Part shown: positions 11,756-25,100 of the stretch, piece by piece
Layout of the letters: each line of letters starts with the position of its first letter
How positions within the stretch are numbered: the stretch's first letter is position 1
DNA from: Cystobasidium ongulense
Taxonomy: Eukaryota > Basidiomycota > Cystobasidiomycetes > Cystobasidiales > Cystobasidiaceae
Direction of reading: 5' to 3'
NCBI GenBank assembly: GCA_022835595.1
Contig: BQUP01000001.1
Location: forward strand, 1,116,001 to 1,180,000
DNA: 64,000 bases
Program-made: the position numbers and the translations under genes
The notes under the pieces: generated by a model
Databases searched by the model: none
What the model was told of the DNA's origin: nothing
What the model saw: only the letters and a program-made list of their open reading frames with translations

Positions 11756-12682
11756 TGCAGTGTCGATTCGATCTTGGACTGCGGTGGACGATGGAGGTCG
11801 AGGGAGGGAAGGGCGGTGACTGAGTGTACACCCTCTTCTAGTATGAGTCACGAGCACGACCAACCCTGCTTGACCTGGAGGATTGCTGATGGTGGTGAAT
11901 GGCTTGCTGTCTACTCTGCTCTACTCTATCCTGCTCTGCTCTACCGCGGGCCTTGCTGTAGCTCAGCTTCCGGGCTAATAGCTTGAATGCCTGGACGATG
12001 CAGCAGTTTGACAGTGCTAGCCCATGAAGCGACAGAGAGCCATCCAGCTGTTGACCACTGTGGATGTGTTCAACTAACGCCCAGCAGTCGCTCCATACAA
12101 TAGCAGCGAGCGAGCTTGCCGACATGGCCTAAGCAGCTTCTTTTGCGATTGCACTTATACAGGCGGGCCTGGACCACGCCACTGCAAACCGAGCAAGTCG
12201 ACTATTACCACTGTTACCGCATGGGCTGCCATCAAATCACTGTTACGAGCATAGCTGCCACTCTACGCCCATCTCTCCGTGCCATCCAGTAGCAGCAGGT
12301 GTATTCATTCATCCCCATCGCAGAGGGTGATCGGAGCAGTATTATGGCTGGCCAACGGTGCATGACCAACTACAAGCAGAAGGAGCATTGCAATAGTCAG
12401 ATGCTACACTCGTGCATACCGTACACATTGAAACAAGTCATGACTGCATCCTCCCGCTGCATAGTATCACATGGCCCGCCCGATCACTCCTCCCTCAATA
12501 AAACCTCGCTGCGAATAGCGGTGGACTTTTCTGTTGTTCTTTGCCGGCTATGACCTTTAATTTGATTACCATTTGCTGAAAGAGGACAGAGAGGTGGAAG
12601 ATCACAACTCAGCCACGCTCAGCAACAAGCACACACACGCGCATCCGAGGCATACACAGTCCGGTCGTTTGTCGCTTCAACC

Positions 12683-14570
12683 ATGGCCCACCTCATAGAC
12701 AGCTTCAAGCAGATCTTCGAGTCGAAAATACTACAGAACCCGTCGGGGGCGTTTGAATACACAAAGTATGCAAACACAAAGCTCGACTTGCATTCCTACA
12801 TTGCAGATGGGATAAGGTCGCTCCCGGTAAAGTACCAGCCGGGCGAAGGGTGGTACAAGTGGATCCCGGGAAAGAGCCCTCTCTCGACGAGTGAGTAAAG
12901 TCAAGCGACGAGCAGGGACGAGCGCGTGTCTATGCTCCTCGTCTCCTCTCGTTGGTCCCTATCCGTTATAGCATGCTGACCATCCTTGCTCGCCTTGTTC
13001 ACCCAGCCCCCCAAGTCGCATTAGCAGTCGTCCTCTACCTCTCGACCCTGTTCGTAGGGAGGCAGCTCATGAAGGGCAGAAAGCCATACAGTGCGTGGAT
13101 CCTCTTCAATTATCCCTCTACATCTCTCTCTCTCTCTCAGTCTCACTCCTCCTCTCTTCCAATGGCCCTTCAACTCCCACTCATTGCTGATTTTCCCAAT
13201 CGCTCCCTTCTCTCTCTCATCCTCATGGATTTGCGACGCGTTTCGATCATCCTCTGACACTACAGAATTCGCTACCTTGTTCCAAATTCACAATCTACTA
13301 CTGTCAAGCGCGTCTGGTCTATTACTCACCCTGATGCTCATCGAGGTGCGTAGTTCCTTTCAAACCCGGCCTACGCACGCGCTCACACTCGCTCATGCCA
13401 CCAATCTATATGCTTCGACTCACTCTATGTACGACTCTGGTGTATTCGAATAGATCGTACCTATCATCTTCAAAAACGGATTCTTCTACGCCATCTGCGA
13501 TAAGAGGTCTTGGACTCCAAGATTAGAAACTTATTATATCGTAAACTATCTTTTCAAATACTGGGAATTGGCAGATACCTTATTCTTGGTGGTTAAGAAG
13601 AAACCTCTTGGTGAGACTCTTTCTCCCGTATTCTATACGAATGAGGCACCATGACTGATTTATTGATTGCCCGCCTTCCTTTGTTTCCCTCAGCCTTCCT
13701 ACATGTTTATCACCATTCGGCTACTGCTGTTCTCTGCTACACACAGCTACACGGTACGTTAGCGCCTCGCGCCTCTCAGACTATGAACCTCTTTCAAACC
13801 GGATTATCCAAAAGTGAATACCTAGCTGACTTTTCACAATCCATTTCCCGTCACTTTCTCCCATTTTACCTGCCGGATCAACAAAACCACAGGCGGTACA
13901 TCAATCTCATGGACAGTCATCACACTCAATCTACTAGTACATGTTATCATGTACTACTACTACTGGGCTACTGCTGCTGGTTACAAGATCTGGTGGAAGA
14001 GATACGTTACCGTCATGCAAATCTCTCAGTTTATTCTTGATTTGGGATTGGTTTACTTTGGTAGTGAGTCCATCTTTCTCTCCTTTTCTTCCTTGCGTCC
14101 TTTTTGTTCGGAGTAGAAGGACGGCTGGTGCATTGTGTATCGGAACTGACTCGTTTCGCTTTATCGCAGCCATCAATCACTTTGCATACCTACATAACAA
14201 ACCATGCGTAGGAGATTGTGCTGGATCTGAATTTGCAGCTTTACAAGGATGCGCAATTCTATCTTCATACCTCGTATTATTCATTTCATTCTATCGCAAA
14301 ACATACAAAGATGCAAATAAAAAGACTCAAATTGCGAATGGTATCAAGTCTTCTTCTTCTTCCAATGGCAACGCCAACAAGGTTCAAGTCAAACTTAACG
14401 GGAAGCAAATGAATGGAAATGGAAATGGAAGAATTAGATCTGAATCTATTTCAAACGCTGCTATTGCTGCTGATTCTCTCTTTGATGAAACTTGTGGACC
14501 GGCGGGAGTTAATAAACCAGATTCTAGAAATGGAAGTGGTTATAATACTCCTGTTGTTGCAAAGAAATAA
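12683..14570 (+). CDS. ELO-family very-long-chain fatty acid elongase
   Basis: Predicted 386-residue 3-ketoacyl-CoA synthase of the ELO family, an ER membrane enzyme that condenses malonyl-CoA with acyl-CoA in sphingolipid and very-long-chain fatty acid synthesis. Exons: 12683..12890, 13007..13090, 13266..13345, 13454..13610, 13694..13753, 13893..14063, 14170..14570. Family hallmarks appear across exons: KFATLFQIHNLLLS, FKYWELADTLFLVVKKKPL, the catalytic histidine box HVYHHSAT, then a TM-rich block (WTVITLNLLVHVIMYYYYW) and a QISQFILDLG segment. Length is close to yeast Elo2/Elo3. The last donor could be 14061 or 14064; GTGAGT at 14064 is preferred, giving YFGTINHFAY. The C-terminal tail is hydrophilic and ends AKK. 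Seven exons with small introns, one carrying a (TC)n tract near 13120. Confidence 0.93.
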
Positions 14571-16120
14571 ACGAGGGCAGGAAACGACGAGAACGTGAGA
14601 GCCGAGATTGGAATTGAAAGAGCAGGTTTTGTTTATTGGAGATCCCCGTCTTGCGAAATACATGAGAACAGAAGGAAAATGGGATTACCTTTACATATGA
14701 AGGATCCCTCTAATTGGAATTCTATCGCGCTCTCTGCCTTCGTTTCGATCAGGCTCCCTAGTTAATCCCACTCCCGAATTTCCTACTCTGTCCCTTTTCT
14801 CTTCTCCCCGATCCCTTCTTTCTTGGTTTCCAGATAGAAGAACCACCTCAAGTATTTCCAAAACATCCTTTAACTATATTGGACGATTACCCTCCCAAAA
14901 TTGTCTGATATCCATCTAATTAAATACCCTATCAATGCATCCAAGTCAATGGTCAACGCTTCTTCGTACTTCAAACAGGAATTGCATTGCAAAATGTTCA
15001 GCATTCTCCTTTTGTTCGTACCTTTTCCCAAATAACAAGGCTATCAAGGAAGGCTCTCTGTCTCTCTTCTCCCTTTCGAAAACCTTGCCTTGCCTGCTAG
15101 CCAAATCTCTATCTTTCACACACAATTCGAATTATCCCCAAAAATCCCCTGCTTTCGTTTTCTCATTCGCCTGTTCGGGTCCTGACAGAGGAATTGAATG
15201 AATTTGCATTGTGTAGAAAGAAAAAAACGCGGGGGTTGGTCTGAAGTTAGTTCTCATTACATATACCCCTTACTCTCTGTTCTGTAATGAAAGGTTTAAT
15301 CTCTCTCTATCTATGAAAGCGAACCTCCAAATATAGGCCCCATATCACCCTTATTTACCCTAGTTGTGTGAGCTTTTTCTTTGCAATACCCCATTACACA
15401 ACCTACTTTTCCATCATTCCACCTTCCCACTTTCCCCTTTCTTTGCTTTCTCTACCTAAATATGCATTCGTAATCCATTTTCACCACCTCACCGAATAAT
15501 GCATGGCTGCGAGATGTAGTCCTAATTCTTGACCTTGGTTGACATGAAGGGTGCGATGAAGGCCAAAGTTGGATCTGGATCTGGACTCGAGTGTTGCGAT
15601 CCTACAAGAGTCAGATTGCTCATCATCACCCATGCTTGCTTGCTTGCTTGCTTGCTTGCATGTCCTCAATCTCTCGTACTTTCGGTCTTGAATGCATGTC
15701 GTTGATTGCCACAATCACACTTGCCGGCCATATAAGCATAAACCAGAGACGTGAATTTCAAGACACAAAGACCGGACAGAGGCGAGTATTCCTGCTCAGA
15801 GGTCACTCTCGCGGCCTCGACTGGCACTTCTGTCCATCCGTTTGTCAGTTGTGTCACCTTCAAGGTCGATCGCCTCGTTGACGCTGCTGGCTGGCATCCC
15901 ACTGAAGCTCTGCTCTTTGCAACCAGTCCAGCACTTGCATACCCCTCAAGCTTTACTAACGCTCTGTCAGAACTGAACTCGAGTACCCTGGCGCGCCAAT
16001 CCTAGGGCAGACGTCCGCTGGTGACAGTGCGACTGGGTTGGCCTAGAGAGTGACGACGAGACGAGCAAGAGCGGGCAAGGCCAGCGACACACACGCGAGC
16101 GAAGAGAGCAGTAGCGCAAG
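14571..16120. other. Intergenic region upstream of VPS13
   Basis: About 1.55 kb with pyrimidine-rich stretches after the elongase stop and a (TGCT)n run at 15633..15659. Short open frames on both strands (for example about 15480..16005) lack coding signature. It should contain the elongase 3' UTR and the VPS13 promoter and 5' UTR. Confidence 0.45.
15633..15659. repeat. (TGCT)n tetranucleotide repeat
   Basis: Near-perfect 27-nt run of TGCT units about 0.5 kb upstream of the VPS13 start. Confidence 0.85.
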
Positions 16121-19100
16121 ATGTAAGCAGGCTGCAGGCTAGCTTTATTACATCGTCATAGCTGACATGTCACACTTTGCCGCTTCCTCTTGATGCCATT
16201 CATCAACGCTCATCCCGCGTCCCTATTTCTTGTCATGCATGCATCGTTCTCCGCGCATTCCTTCGGCACACCCATTTGCAAATCGTGAATCGACAATGCA
16301 ATATATACAGGCTCGAAAGCGTAGCTGCTGGTCTACTGAACCGCTTCCTCAAGACCTACGTCGATAATCTAAACACATCACAACTCAATATCGGTATTTG
16401 GTCCGGTGATGTACGGTTAAAGAACCTCAAGCTGAAGAAAGAAGCTCTTGACAAGTTTAGATTGCCGGTCGATGTTAAAGAAGGTTACTTGGGTGATTTA
16501 ACTCTTAATATACCTTGGAACAATGTGAGCTTTCGTTTCGTTCCATGCCAGGAAGGGGTTTGCATTGTAGACCCCTCTGAACTCACAACGTCATAATGGT
16601 AACGACCACTGACCTGAAATCTTATTTCCGCTTACTCCTCCACCAGCTCAAAGGGAAACCGGTAAAGGTACTCATTGAAAATGTCTACCTTTTGGCCTCA
16701 CCAGCCGATCCAGACGCTCAATACGATGCAGAAGAAGAAGAGAGACGCGCCTATGCAGCGAAGATGGAAAAGCTAGAATCAGCAGAACTATTGACTACGA
16801 AACCAAGTGCAGGAATGTCAGCTGAAGATGAAGCAAAGAACGAATCATTCATGGCTTCATTGACGAATCGTATCATCGATAATCTGCAATTGACAGTCAA
16901 AAATGTTCATTTACGATATGAAGATGATGTTTCTGTTCCTGGACATCCTTTTTCTATAGGTATAACTCTAGGTGGATTTACAGCTGTTTCAACAGATAAA
17001 TTTTGGCAGCCTACTTTTATTCACAATGCTGGTGAAGGTATTCATAAAATTGCAAATTTAGATTCTCTATCCGTTTATTTCGATTCGGAATCGAAATCTT
17101 TAGCTGGTCATCCTACAGATAGAGCTATTATAGAATTCAATTCTCTCATTGCCAAAGCGGATAAAGATGCTAAGAAAGTTGAACATCAATATATACTGGC
17201 ACCTGTATCTGGAGAAGGTCGTCTCGTCATGAACCATCATGTGAATGCAACAACACCAAAAACAGATGCAGAATTGCTCTTCAAAGAATTGGCGTTTACT
17301 ATCGATGAAGACCAGTACAGAGATGCACTCAGCTTGATCGATCTCATGCATTTCTACACGCGCAAACACCAGTATCGCAAATATAAACCTTCAGCTAAGC
17401 TCATCGAGAATAATCGCTACAAGGCACTGTGGAAATTTGCGCAAGACAGTATACTTCACGAAGTAAAAGATCGTCATAGACGATGGACTTGGGATTACTT
17501 CAAAGAACGTCGTGATGACCGTCGTTTATACGTTTACACCTTCAAACTTAATGCAAGAGGAGAGACTACACCGGATGATAAGACCAAGCTAGAAGAGTTA
17601 GAGAAGAAGCTAAACTATCAAGACATTCGATTCTATAGGTCCATAGCTCGATCTGAATTGCGTAAAGAACGTGCTAATGCACGACAGACGGAACAACAGA
17701 AGAAACTTCAACAAGGATCATCTGGGAAAGGAACGAGTGGGACCGCTAGTAACTCAGGCTGGGTTAGTTGGATATGGGGTAGTAATAAAACGCAAGCTCA
17801 TTCTGAAGACGAACAACCTCAGGATTTACTATCCGATGAACAGCGTAAAGAATTATACGATGCTATTGATTGGGACGAAAAACAAGCCGTCGCAAGTAGT
17901 ATGGACGTACCTAAAGATGCACTCAAATTAAGACTAAAAGCTAAACTTGATACCGGATCTTTTGCATTAAGAAGAGATCCACATGGTAAAAACTTTGATA
18001 TGATTAAAATCACATTTGATAGATTTTCTGCCGATGTTTTACAAAGACCTGAAAATCTAGAAGCTGAAATGTCACTTGGTGGAATGGCTGTTTTCGATGG
18101 TACTCTAGAAAATTCTTTACATAAACAAATTGTTAAAGTTAAAGCTGCTGATGAAAGTAGGGAAGATGGCGGTTATCTAGTCTCTCCAGATGATAGAGGT
18201 GCAGAAGGAGCTCGTGATGCGCATGGCTCTTCTGGAGATCAACTTGATAAGTTAGGAAAGAAATCAGCGGTAACAGAAGGAGAGGAGGATCCCTTCTTTT
18301 ATGTTAAATTCGAACAAAATCCTCTTGATGAACGTGCAGATACTGGTCTTACTGTGAGAATGAGATACATGGAGATCGTTTATCATAAAGGATATGTGGA
18401 AGATATTGTACGATTCTTCAAACCACCTGCTAGTCAACTTGAGAGCGTCAATGCACTCGTTGATGCAGCTAGCAATACTCTTGAAGGTATCCGCAAAGAA
18501 ACTAGAGCAGGACTCGAATTTGCCCTACAGCAGCACAAGACCGTTGATTTGAGAGTAGATATGAACGCGTAAGTTTGACCATCACTGTTCAGAGCGCAGT
18601 CTCAATGGCTCACTTTTGGCACTGTCCATATAGCCCGATTATCATCATTCCTGAAGATGTCACCCAGTCGGATTGTCAGCACATCGTCCTGGATGCAGGT
18701 TATATCTCCGTGAACAGTGAACTCGTCGACAAGGATGCCGTTGCCGAAATTCGTGCAAAAGCGAATCAGCAATACAGCGATGCAGATTTCGAAAAGCTCG
18801 AATCGCTAGTTTATGACAGATATCACATCAAATTACAATCAGCACAGCTTTTGATGGCAAATACATTAGAAGAATGTATGCAAGCTCTGAAATCAGACAG
18901 CAGTCCTCAAATACATATTCTAGATCGAATTAACATAGCTTTCAAAGCTGAAACTTGTATAGTTGCAAAAGCTCCAAACTTGACAAGATTCCGGATTTTG
19001 GGTGATTTACCAGATTTACATATTCATTTCAGCGATCGTAAATATAAGAGATTAATGCGAATGATAGATGTCGTTATTCCAAAATTCGATGATGGAGCTG

Positions 19101-22100
19101 CTGTTGATGCATCTTCAAGCAATGGCAGTGCAACAACCGCCGATGCCAAATCAACACACACAAATGCTACCTATAGACAAGCTCAGCTATATGTCGATAC
19201 CGACGATGCGCTTAGCTTGGGCGAACATACCGATATCGAAAGTGACGATGAAGACGCACGTCCTAAGCGACAGCTTCAAGCTCCATCTACACCCGGGAAA
19301 GACAAAGACGACGGGGAAGACAAGTTCTATGAACCTGGCGAGATCGTCGAAGGAGTAAGCAAACAGTTGTACACTGATACGAGCCTGTCTATAGCTAACT
19401 AACATTGCTGCGTCTCCCAGAATTCCAACTTCCGTCAAAAGTCATTCGAATTCAAGTTCAAGGTCTCCAAATTGCAAGCCTCGATATACAAGGCCGACAC
19501 ATCTCCAGATAAACCAGACAAGCTTTTAGCAGATGCGATCTTGAACACCTTTGACTTCGCCTTCGCATTACGACCTTACGATATGCAAGTTGATATCACA
19601 CTGGGCTCCTTCACCATCGATGACAAGATGGTCGATGAATCAAGTCGCTTCCAACAACTTGTTACTTCTGACTTGGACCACGCTGAAAAGCATGGTACGA
19701 CTGATCTCGTTCGCATTCGCTATGCCCGTGTGCAACCTGACTCGCCGGAATTTATGACCGTGCACGAGGGCAACAATCAAGTCAGTCTCTCTTTTCACAC
19801 ATCGTTGTATCAGAAGAGTCGGAAAGCTGACATGTTCATTGCAGAGTGTCGATGTCGAGCTCTCTACCATTACTCTGGTCGTGACAAGAGCTAGCATTCT
19901 CATGCTGTTCGACTGGATCATGACGACGTTCACAGGAGGAAACGACGCGGATGTGCAAACCAACGGTAGTCCGACTACACCTGATTCGCCTCAGCAACAA
20001 TGGCCGGTCGCAACACAAGATCCGGAAGAGCGGACTGAGAAACTACGAGTCAAGGTCAAGCTTACGGAAGTGAGGCTTGTACTCAACGACGATGGTACCC
20101 GCTTGGCAACGCTTTCTTTACAAGCTGCAGATGTATCCGTCTTGCTGAGAGGACCTTTCATGCGAGTCGCGGCGCAGCTCGGCAATCTTTCTCTGACCGA
20201 CGACTTCCAGTCAGACAATCTTCCAGAGTACAAGCGACTTCTCAGCATACAAGGCGACAATCTAGCAGACTTCTCATACGAGAAATATGATACTTCCGAA
20301 CCGACTTATCCTGGTTACGATAGTCAAGTTTACCTACGAACAGGATCATTCCGCTTAGTGTTCGTTGAGGAACCGGTTCACCGTATTCTGCGATTCTTGA
20401 CCAAGTTCGCCAGGATGAAAGCCGTGTATGACGCTGCGACCACTGCTGCGGCTCAATCCGCAAACGAAATACAACAACAAGCGAATAAGATGCGATACGA
20501 TGTTCTCGCTAAAACACCCATTATCATTCTACCTCGTAATGGGCAATCGAGCGATGCTATCGTTGCCAACTTGGGAGAGATGAGCGTCAAGAACACCTTT
20601 TCTAAGGACAAAGAGCAGTCGCTCACCCATATCGAAGCGGGTCTTCGAAAGATCCGACTCGCATCGCTGGTGGGCTCGGGTGATGCAGCTTCTGAGATTC
20701 AGATGCTTAAGGATGTGGACCTCGGTTTCGATATTACCATGATGGAGAACGCAAATCGGGACGCACAAAGCAGTGACCGGCCAGATACAGAGGTAAGCGG
20801 TGATCATCCCTTGTAGATTGACGTACACTCAATTGATGATAACTCCCTGCAGATTGTCGGCAAGATGTCGGATGTCAAGCTGAATTTGACTGTTCACCAA
20901 TATGCATTCCTCATGGACCTATCCCGGACTGTCCCTCGAGCATTCGCAACTAGCGACGAAGAGGCTGCCGAAGATGAGAACCTGGATGCCCGTGTATCAG
21001 CAGCCGCAAGCCCTGCTCGATCCAACTCTCCCAAAGCTATCGATTTCGACAAAAAGTCAGAAGCGCCTTCCGAAAGCGTCGATCTTTTCCCTGAGCTGGC
21101 CAAGGTAGCTATCGATGAGCAGGGTCACAAGGTCAAGCTCTATAGCAAACTCGAATTCGCGTTCAGCGTCGGTACTGTCTATTTGGAGCTATTTACGAAA
21201 GAAGCTGTTAGCAAGCAGACTCTGAAAGCCCATAGTCTGGCACGTTTTTCACTAAACGAAACAGACGTCAAGTACAAGATGGTCTCAAATGGCTCAGCAG
21301 AGGCTGAAGTGCTTTTACGCTCATTCGTACGTGACGCATGCTTTCATATATATGCTGCATCTGACTGATTATGATACTTATAGACGGTACACGACACGCG
21401 ACCTGAGCACGACACAAAGTTCCGCGAAATTATTCCAGCTTCGAAGGAAAAAGGCTACCAGCTTATGGTTAGCTATACCGTTTCCGGGGGTGCCGACCGC
21501 AGCTCTGTGGCCAATGTCACAGTAGATACTCCCTCTTTGATATTCTCCCTCGATCCGCTGTTCGCTATGCTTGACTTCGCCAGCTACCCGTTCAAGAACG
21601 CCCCATCAGCTCCGCAATCTGATCTAGAGACGATCCAGCAAGTCGACATCGATGGGAATTCCCCAGTCGAGTCAGGGTCTGCTGAACAGGGGAAACTTGC
21701 TTTCCGAGTGAACGTAGTACAAGCTTCCATTAAGCTGCTCGCAGATCCATCGAGACACGACAGTGAAGCCATCGTGCTTGGTATCAAACAAGTACAAATG
21801 GCTCAACAGGGCACTTTCGTTCTTAGCGTGGACCATCTCGGTATCTTCCTTTGCCGTATGGACCGAGAGACCGAAAGCGTCCGTATTTTGGATGATTTCG
21901 ATCTAAACCTCTCTATGGACAACCGATCAGAGGATGGCTCGCAAAGCTCGAGTATCGAATTGGACGTACAACCGCTCGTCCTACGACTCTCAAATCGAGA
22001 TGTGACTTTAGTCAGCTCAATAGTCAGTCGTGCCATCGAATTATCAGGCAATGACAATGATAAGAAGGAGGACACGCCTACCGAAAATGACAGTCGAGCA

Positions 22101-25100
22101 TTAGTGAAACGAAGACCGAGTGAGGTGCAGACAGCAAGCTCCGCTGCAACCAAGTCCAGGAGACGCGCCTCTTCCGCGGCGGTCAAACAGAAGGCTGAAG
22201 TTCTGGTAACCCGAGAATCGGTATGTTTGAGAACTTGAGCGCGAAGGTATGGCCGCTAACACTGATTATCACAGCTTCGAGCCGTCTTCGGTGGCCTACG
22301 ATTGGTCCTCATCAGCGATCTGCATGAGTTACCTGTTGTTGACTTTAAGACACCTCGCTTCGCTGCAAAGGTGGAGGACTGGTCAGCCGACGTGAGTACA
22401 TCTCCCATGCCAACGCATACCGTCAGTTGACGACCTTTGCGTATAGATGCGGGCTGGAGTGACTTTGACGACCGTTCTGAACTACTACAACCTCACTAAT
22501 TCGAGATGGGAAGCACTGATCGACCCTTGGGAGTTTAGCGTTCAGGCGTCACGCAATGCTTCCACGCAAGGGATGTCTGTCACAGTTTCTTCCAAGCGAA
22601 GACTGGAAGTCAATGTTACGCATACATTCATCGAGCTTGCCATGAATACTGCTATTCTCTGGAACCAGAAAGGCGAAGAAGTGCTCAAGACAAGCCGCGG
22701 ATCTAATGCACCGTTCTTGATGCGCAACAGAACTGGCCACCCTATAGTAATATGGGCGGAGTCTGATGATCGCAGCAGTAAGCCAGAGCCATCGCGCATT
22801 GCGGACGGGGAGGACTTACCCTGGAGAATGGATGATTGGCGGGCTATGCGCGAATCAGCAACAACCAACCTTGTCCACAACTCGGTTGGGATATTGCTGG
22901 AGGATACGCCTTGGGAGCGCGTGAAGCGAATATCGGTCGAGCGAGAGGGAGAACAGGTCTATAGGCTGAAGCCACGGCTCGACAAGATCGCTCATAGAAT
23001 TCTCTGCGACATCAAGCTCGTCAACAACGTAAAGATTGTCACCCTAAGATCCACATTCAAGATCGTGAATATGACACTGGTTCCCAGTGAAATGGTGTTA
23101 GTAGACGCCCAAGGCAAGAAAGCATCTGCCGTCTTCAAACTTCGTAAGTGTTTCAATCAGTGCGAAAAGAGTTGCTTCTGTTCTGACGAATCTCTTGCAG
23201 CGCCCGGAGCCGAGTTCTTCGTTCCCATTGAGGCGTCATACCATCAGCGCATCAAGTTCCGTCCAGATCGTAAGCAGTCCAAGCCCTATTGGCCTTCTTA
23301 CAATGCTGAACTCCATTTGTCATTAGCTGGCTTCAATCATGCTTGGTCGAACGATAGTTATCACTGGCAAGACTTCATTAAGCGCCCCGCCAGAACTATC
23401 ACTTGCAAATCTCTCGAAAAGGAAGCCGCATTCCGTTTCCAAGCCTTTGGTGATTTTGACAAGGAAGATGGCCCATTAGCGTAAGTCTTAGGTAATATTC
23501 TCCGAGACTTAGTGATGCTAAGTCTCAAGTACACAGGTCATATCCTCGCCTTACTCTGAGACTGCGAGCACCAGTAGAGATCGAGAACTTGCTGCCATTT
23601 GATATCAGATTCCGCATCTACGATAAGAACAGAGAACACAACTGGTCAAGCTTCCTCAGAAAAGGCGGTACCAGTCCCCTCCACATGGCTGAGCTATCGC
23701 ACCTCCTCCTGCTGAGCGTGGAAATACAAGACTCTCGTGAGCTGCTAGTCTGTTTTAGGTGCGATTTTAGCGCCGAGTGCTGACTTGCACCAACTTCACA
23801 GCTTTTAAACGCAGCGAGTTTGCCATAATCAACACTGACAATCCAGATGACTTGCCAATCGAGCACCACACACCCGTCACTGACAACAGTGATATCAAGA
23901 TGAACCTTCAGCTCTACTATGTGTATGTCAGTACTTTTCAGCCCAGCGACCTTAGCTGACCTGTTCATAGCCGCCATCCTTCTTCCGGTGGCGCCTTCAA
24001 GGTCCAGATCTACAGTCCATACGTTGTTTACAACAAGACTGGCTTGGACTTTGCCCTGAAATCAAAGTCCCCCTTCTCCTCACCAAAAAATGTCGCTGGC
24101 CTCGACATCTTCTCTAAGGAGCATCACAGAGCCGAAGCCACGCCTTTCCTCTTCAATTATGGCACCAGGGACGCGCGCAACCGTGTCCTCCTCCGGCTTG
24201 CAGAGTCAAGCTGGTCAGAGGTAAGTTGGTGATAAGCCGAAAGGGTCCCACCCTCCTTGCTGACACTTTGTGGACAGCCATTGAGTTTCGAAACAATCGG
24301 TACCGATATCGAAGTAGTGATCCCGTCAAAGACTGGTACCGAAGAGATCCACGCTGGTATGAGTGTATCAGAGGGTCTGGGTGAAGTATGTTGGAAGCAA
24401 TTGTCTTTCCGATTTGAGATCAGTCCTGACCCATACATCAACAGTACAAGATCATCAAGGTAGTGACATTTTACCCAAGATTTGTGCTAAGGAACACTTT
24501 GAAAAAACCGATACGCGTAAGACCTAGCGGGGCAACCTATACTTTGACCCTTCAGCCAGACGAAAGACAGGCACTGCATTGGCTTCGCAAGGGAGCGCCT
24601 CCTCAAGTGTCTCTGTCGTATGCTCCATTTGGACAATGGTTGGTCGCGCTGCTTTGATATAGTTAGATCAGCTGCTGACGACTAGAATCTGCCCACCAGG
24701 ACTCCAACTTTCGATCTTCGCGAGGTTGGCGAGACCCACTTGAAGGTGCAAGAAGAAAATGGTGACGAAGGTCTGCTGCGTGCAGATGTGGCTGTCAGCG
24801 GCTCCATAGTCTTCATTACCGTAAATGCTGAAGAGAGAGGCTATCCTATCGTCATTGAAAATTCCAGCGACTTCGATTTTGTCTTGAGTCAAGCTGTAAG
24901 TCCTGAACTCGCGGTACCAGACTTTATTGTACGAGCTGATATCTGCCAGCAGACCCCAGCGGAAGCGAATAGGCGAGCAAACGAGAAGAAGTACAGCCTC
25001 AATGCTCATCAGAATATGCCTTTTGCTTGGGATGATCCGATGCAAGAGGAAAAGCTCTTGCGCTTGACTGCTGGCTCAAACGAGCGAGACATCAAGGTCA

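Larger units (their letters stand above)
10793..12682. other. Long divergent intergenic region (kinase / elongase)
   Basis: Nearly 1.9 kb between divergent genes, long for this window. It contains two tetranucleotide runs (11382..11414 and 11733..11755) and pyrimidine-rich stretches. Open frames here are short, overlap on both strands and look non-coding. The length fits a regulated promoter for the Crk1-like kinase, but I cannot name operator sites. Confidence 0.5.

Noticed and set aside
15633-15659. Tetranucleotide repeat considered as a CRISPR-like array
   Set aside because: Units are contiguous with no spacers, and the host is eukaryotic.
15480-16005. Several 70-95 codon frames upstream of VPS13
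   Set aside because: They overlap on both strands around a tetranucleotide repeat and have no conserved motif or matching splice sites.
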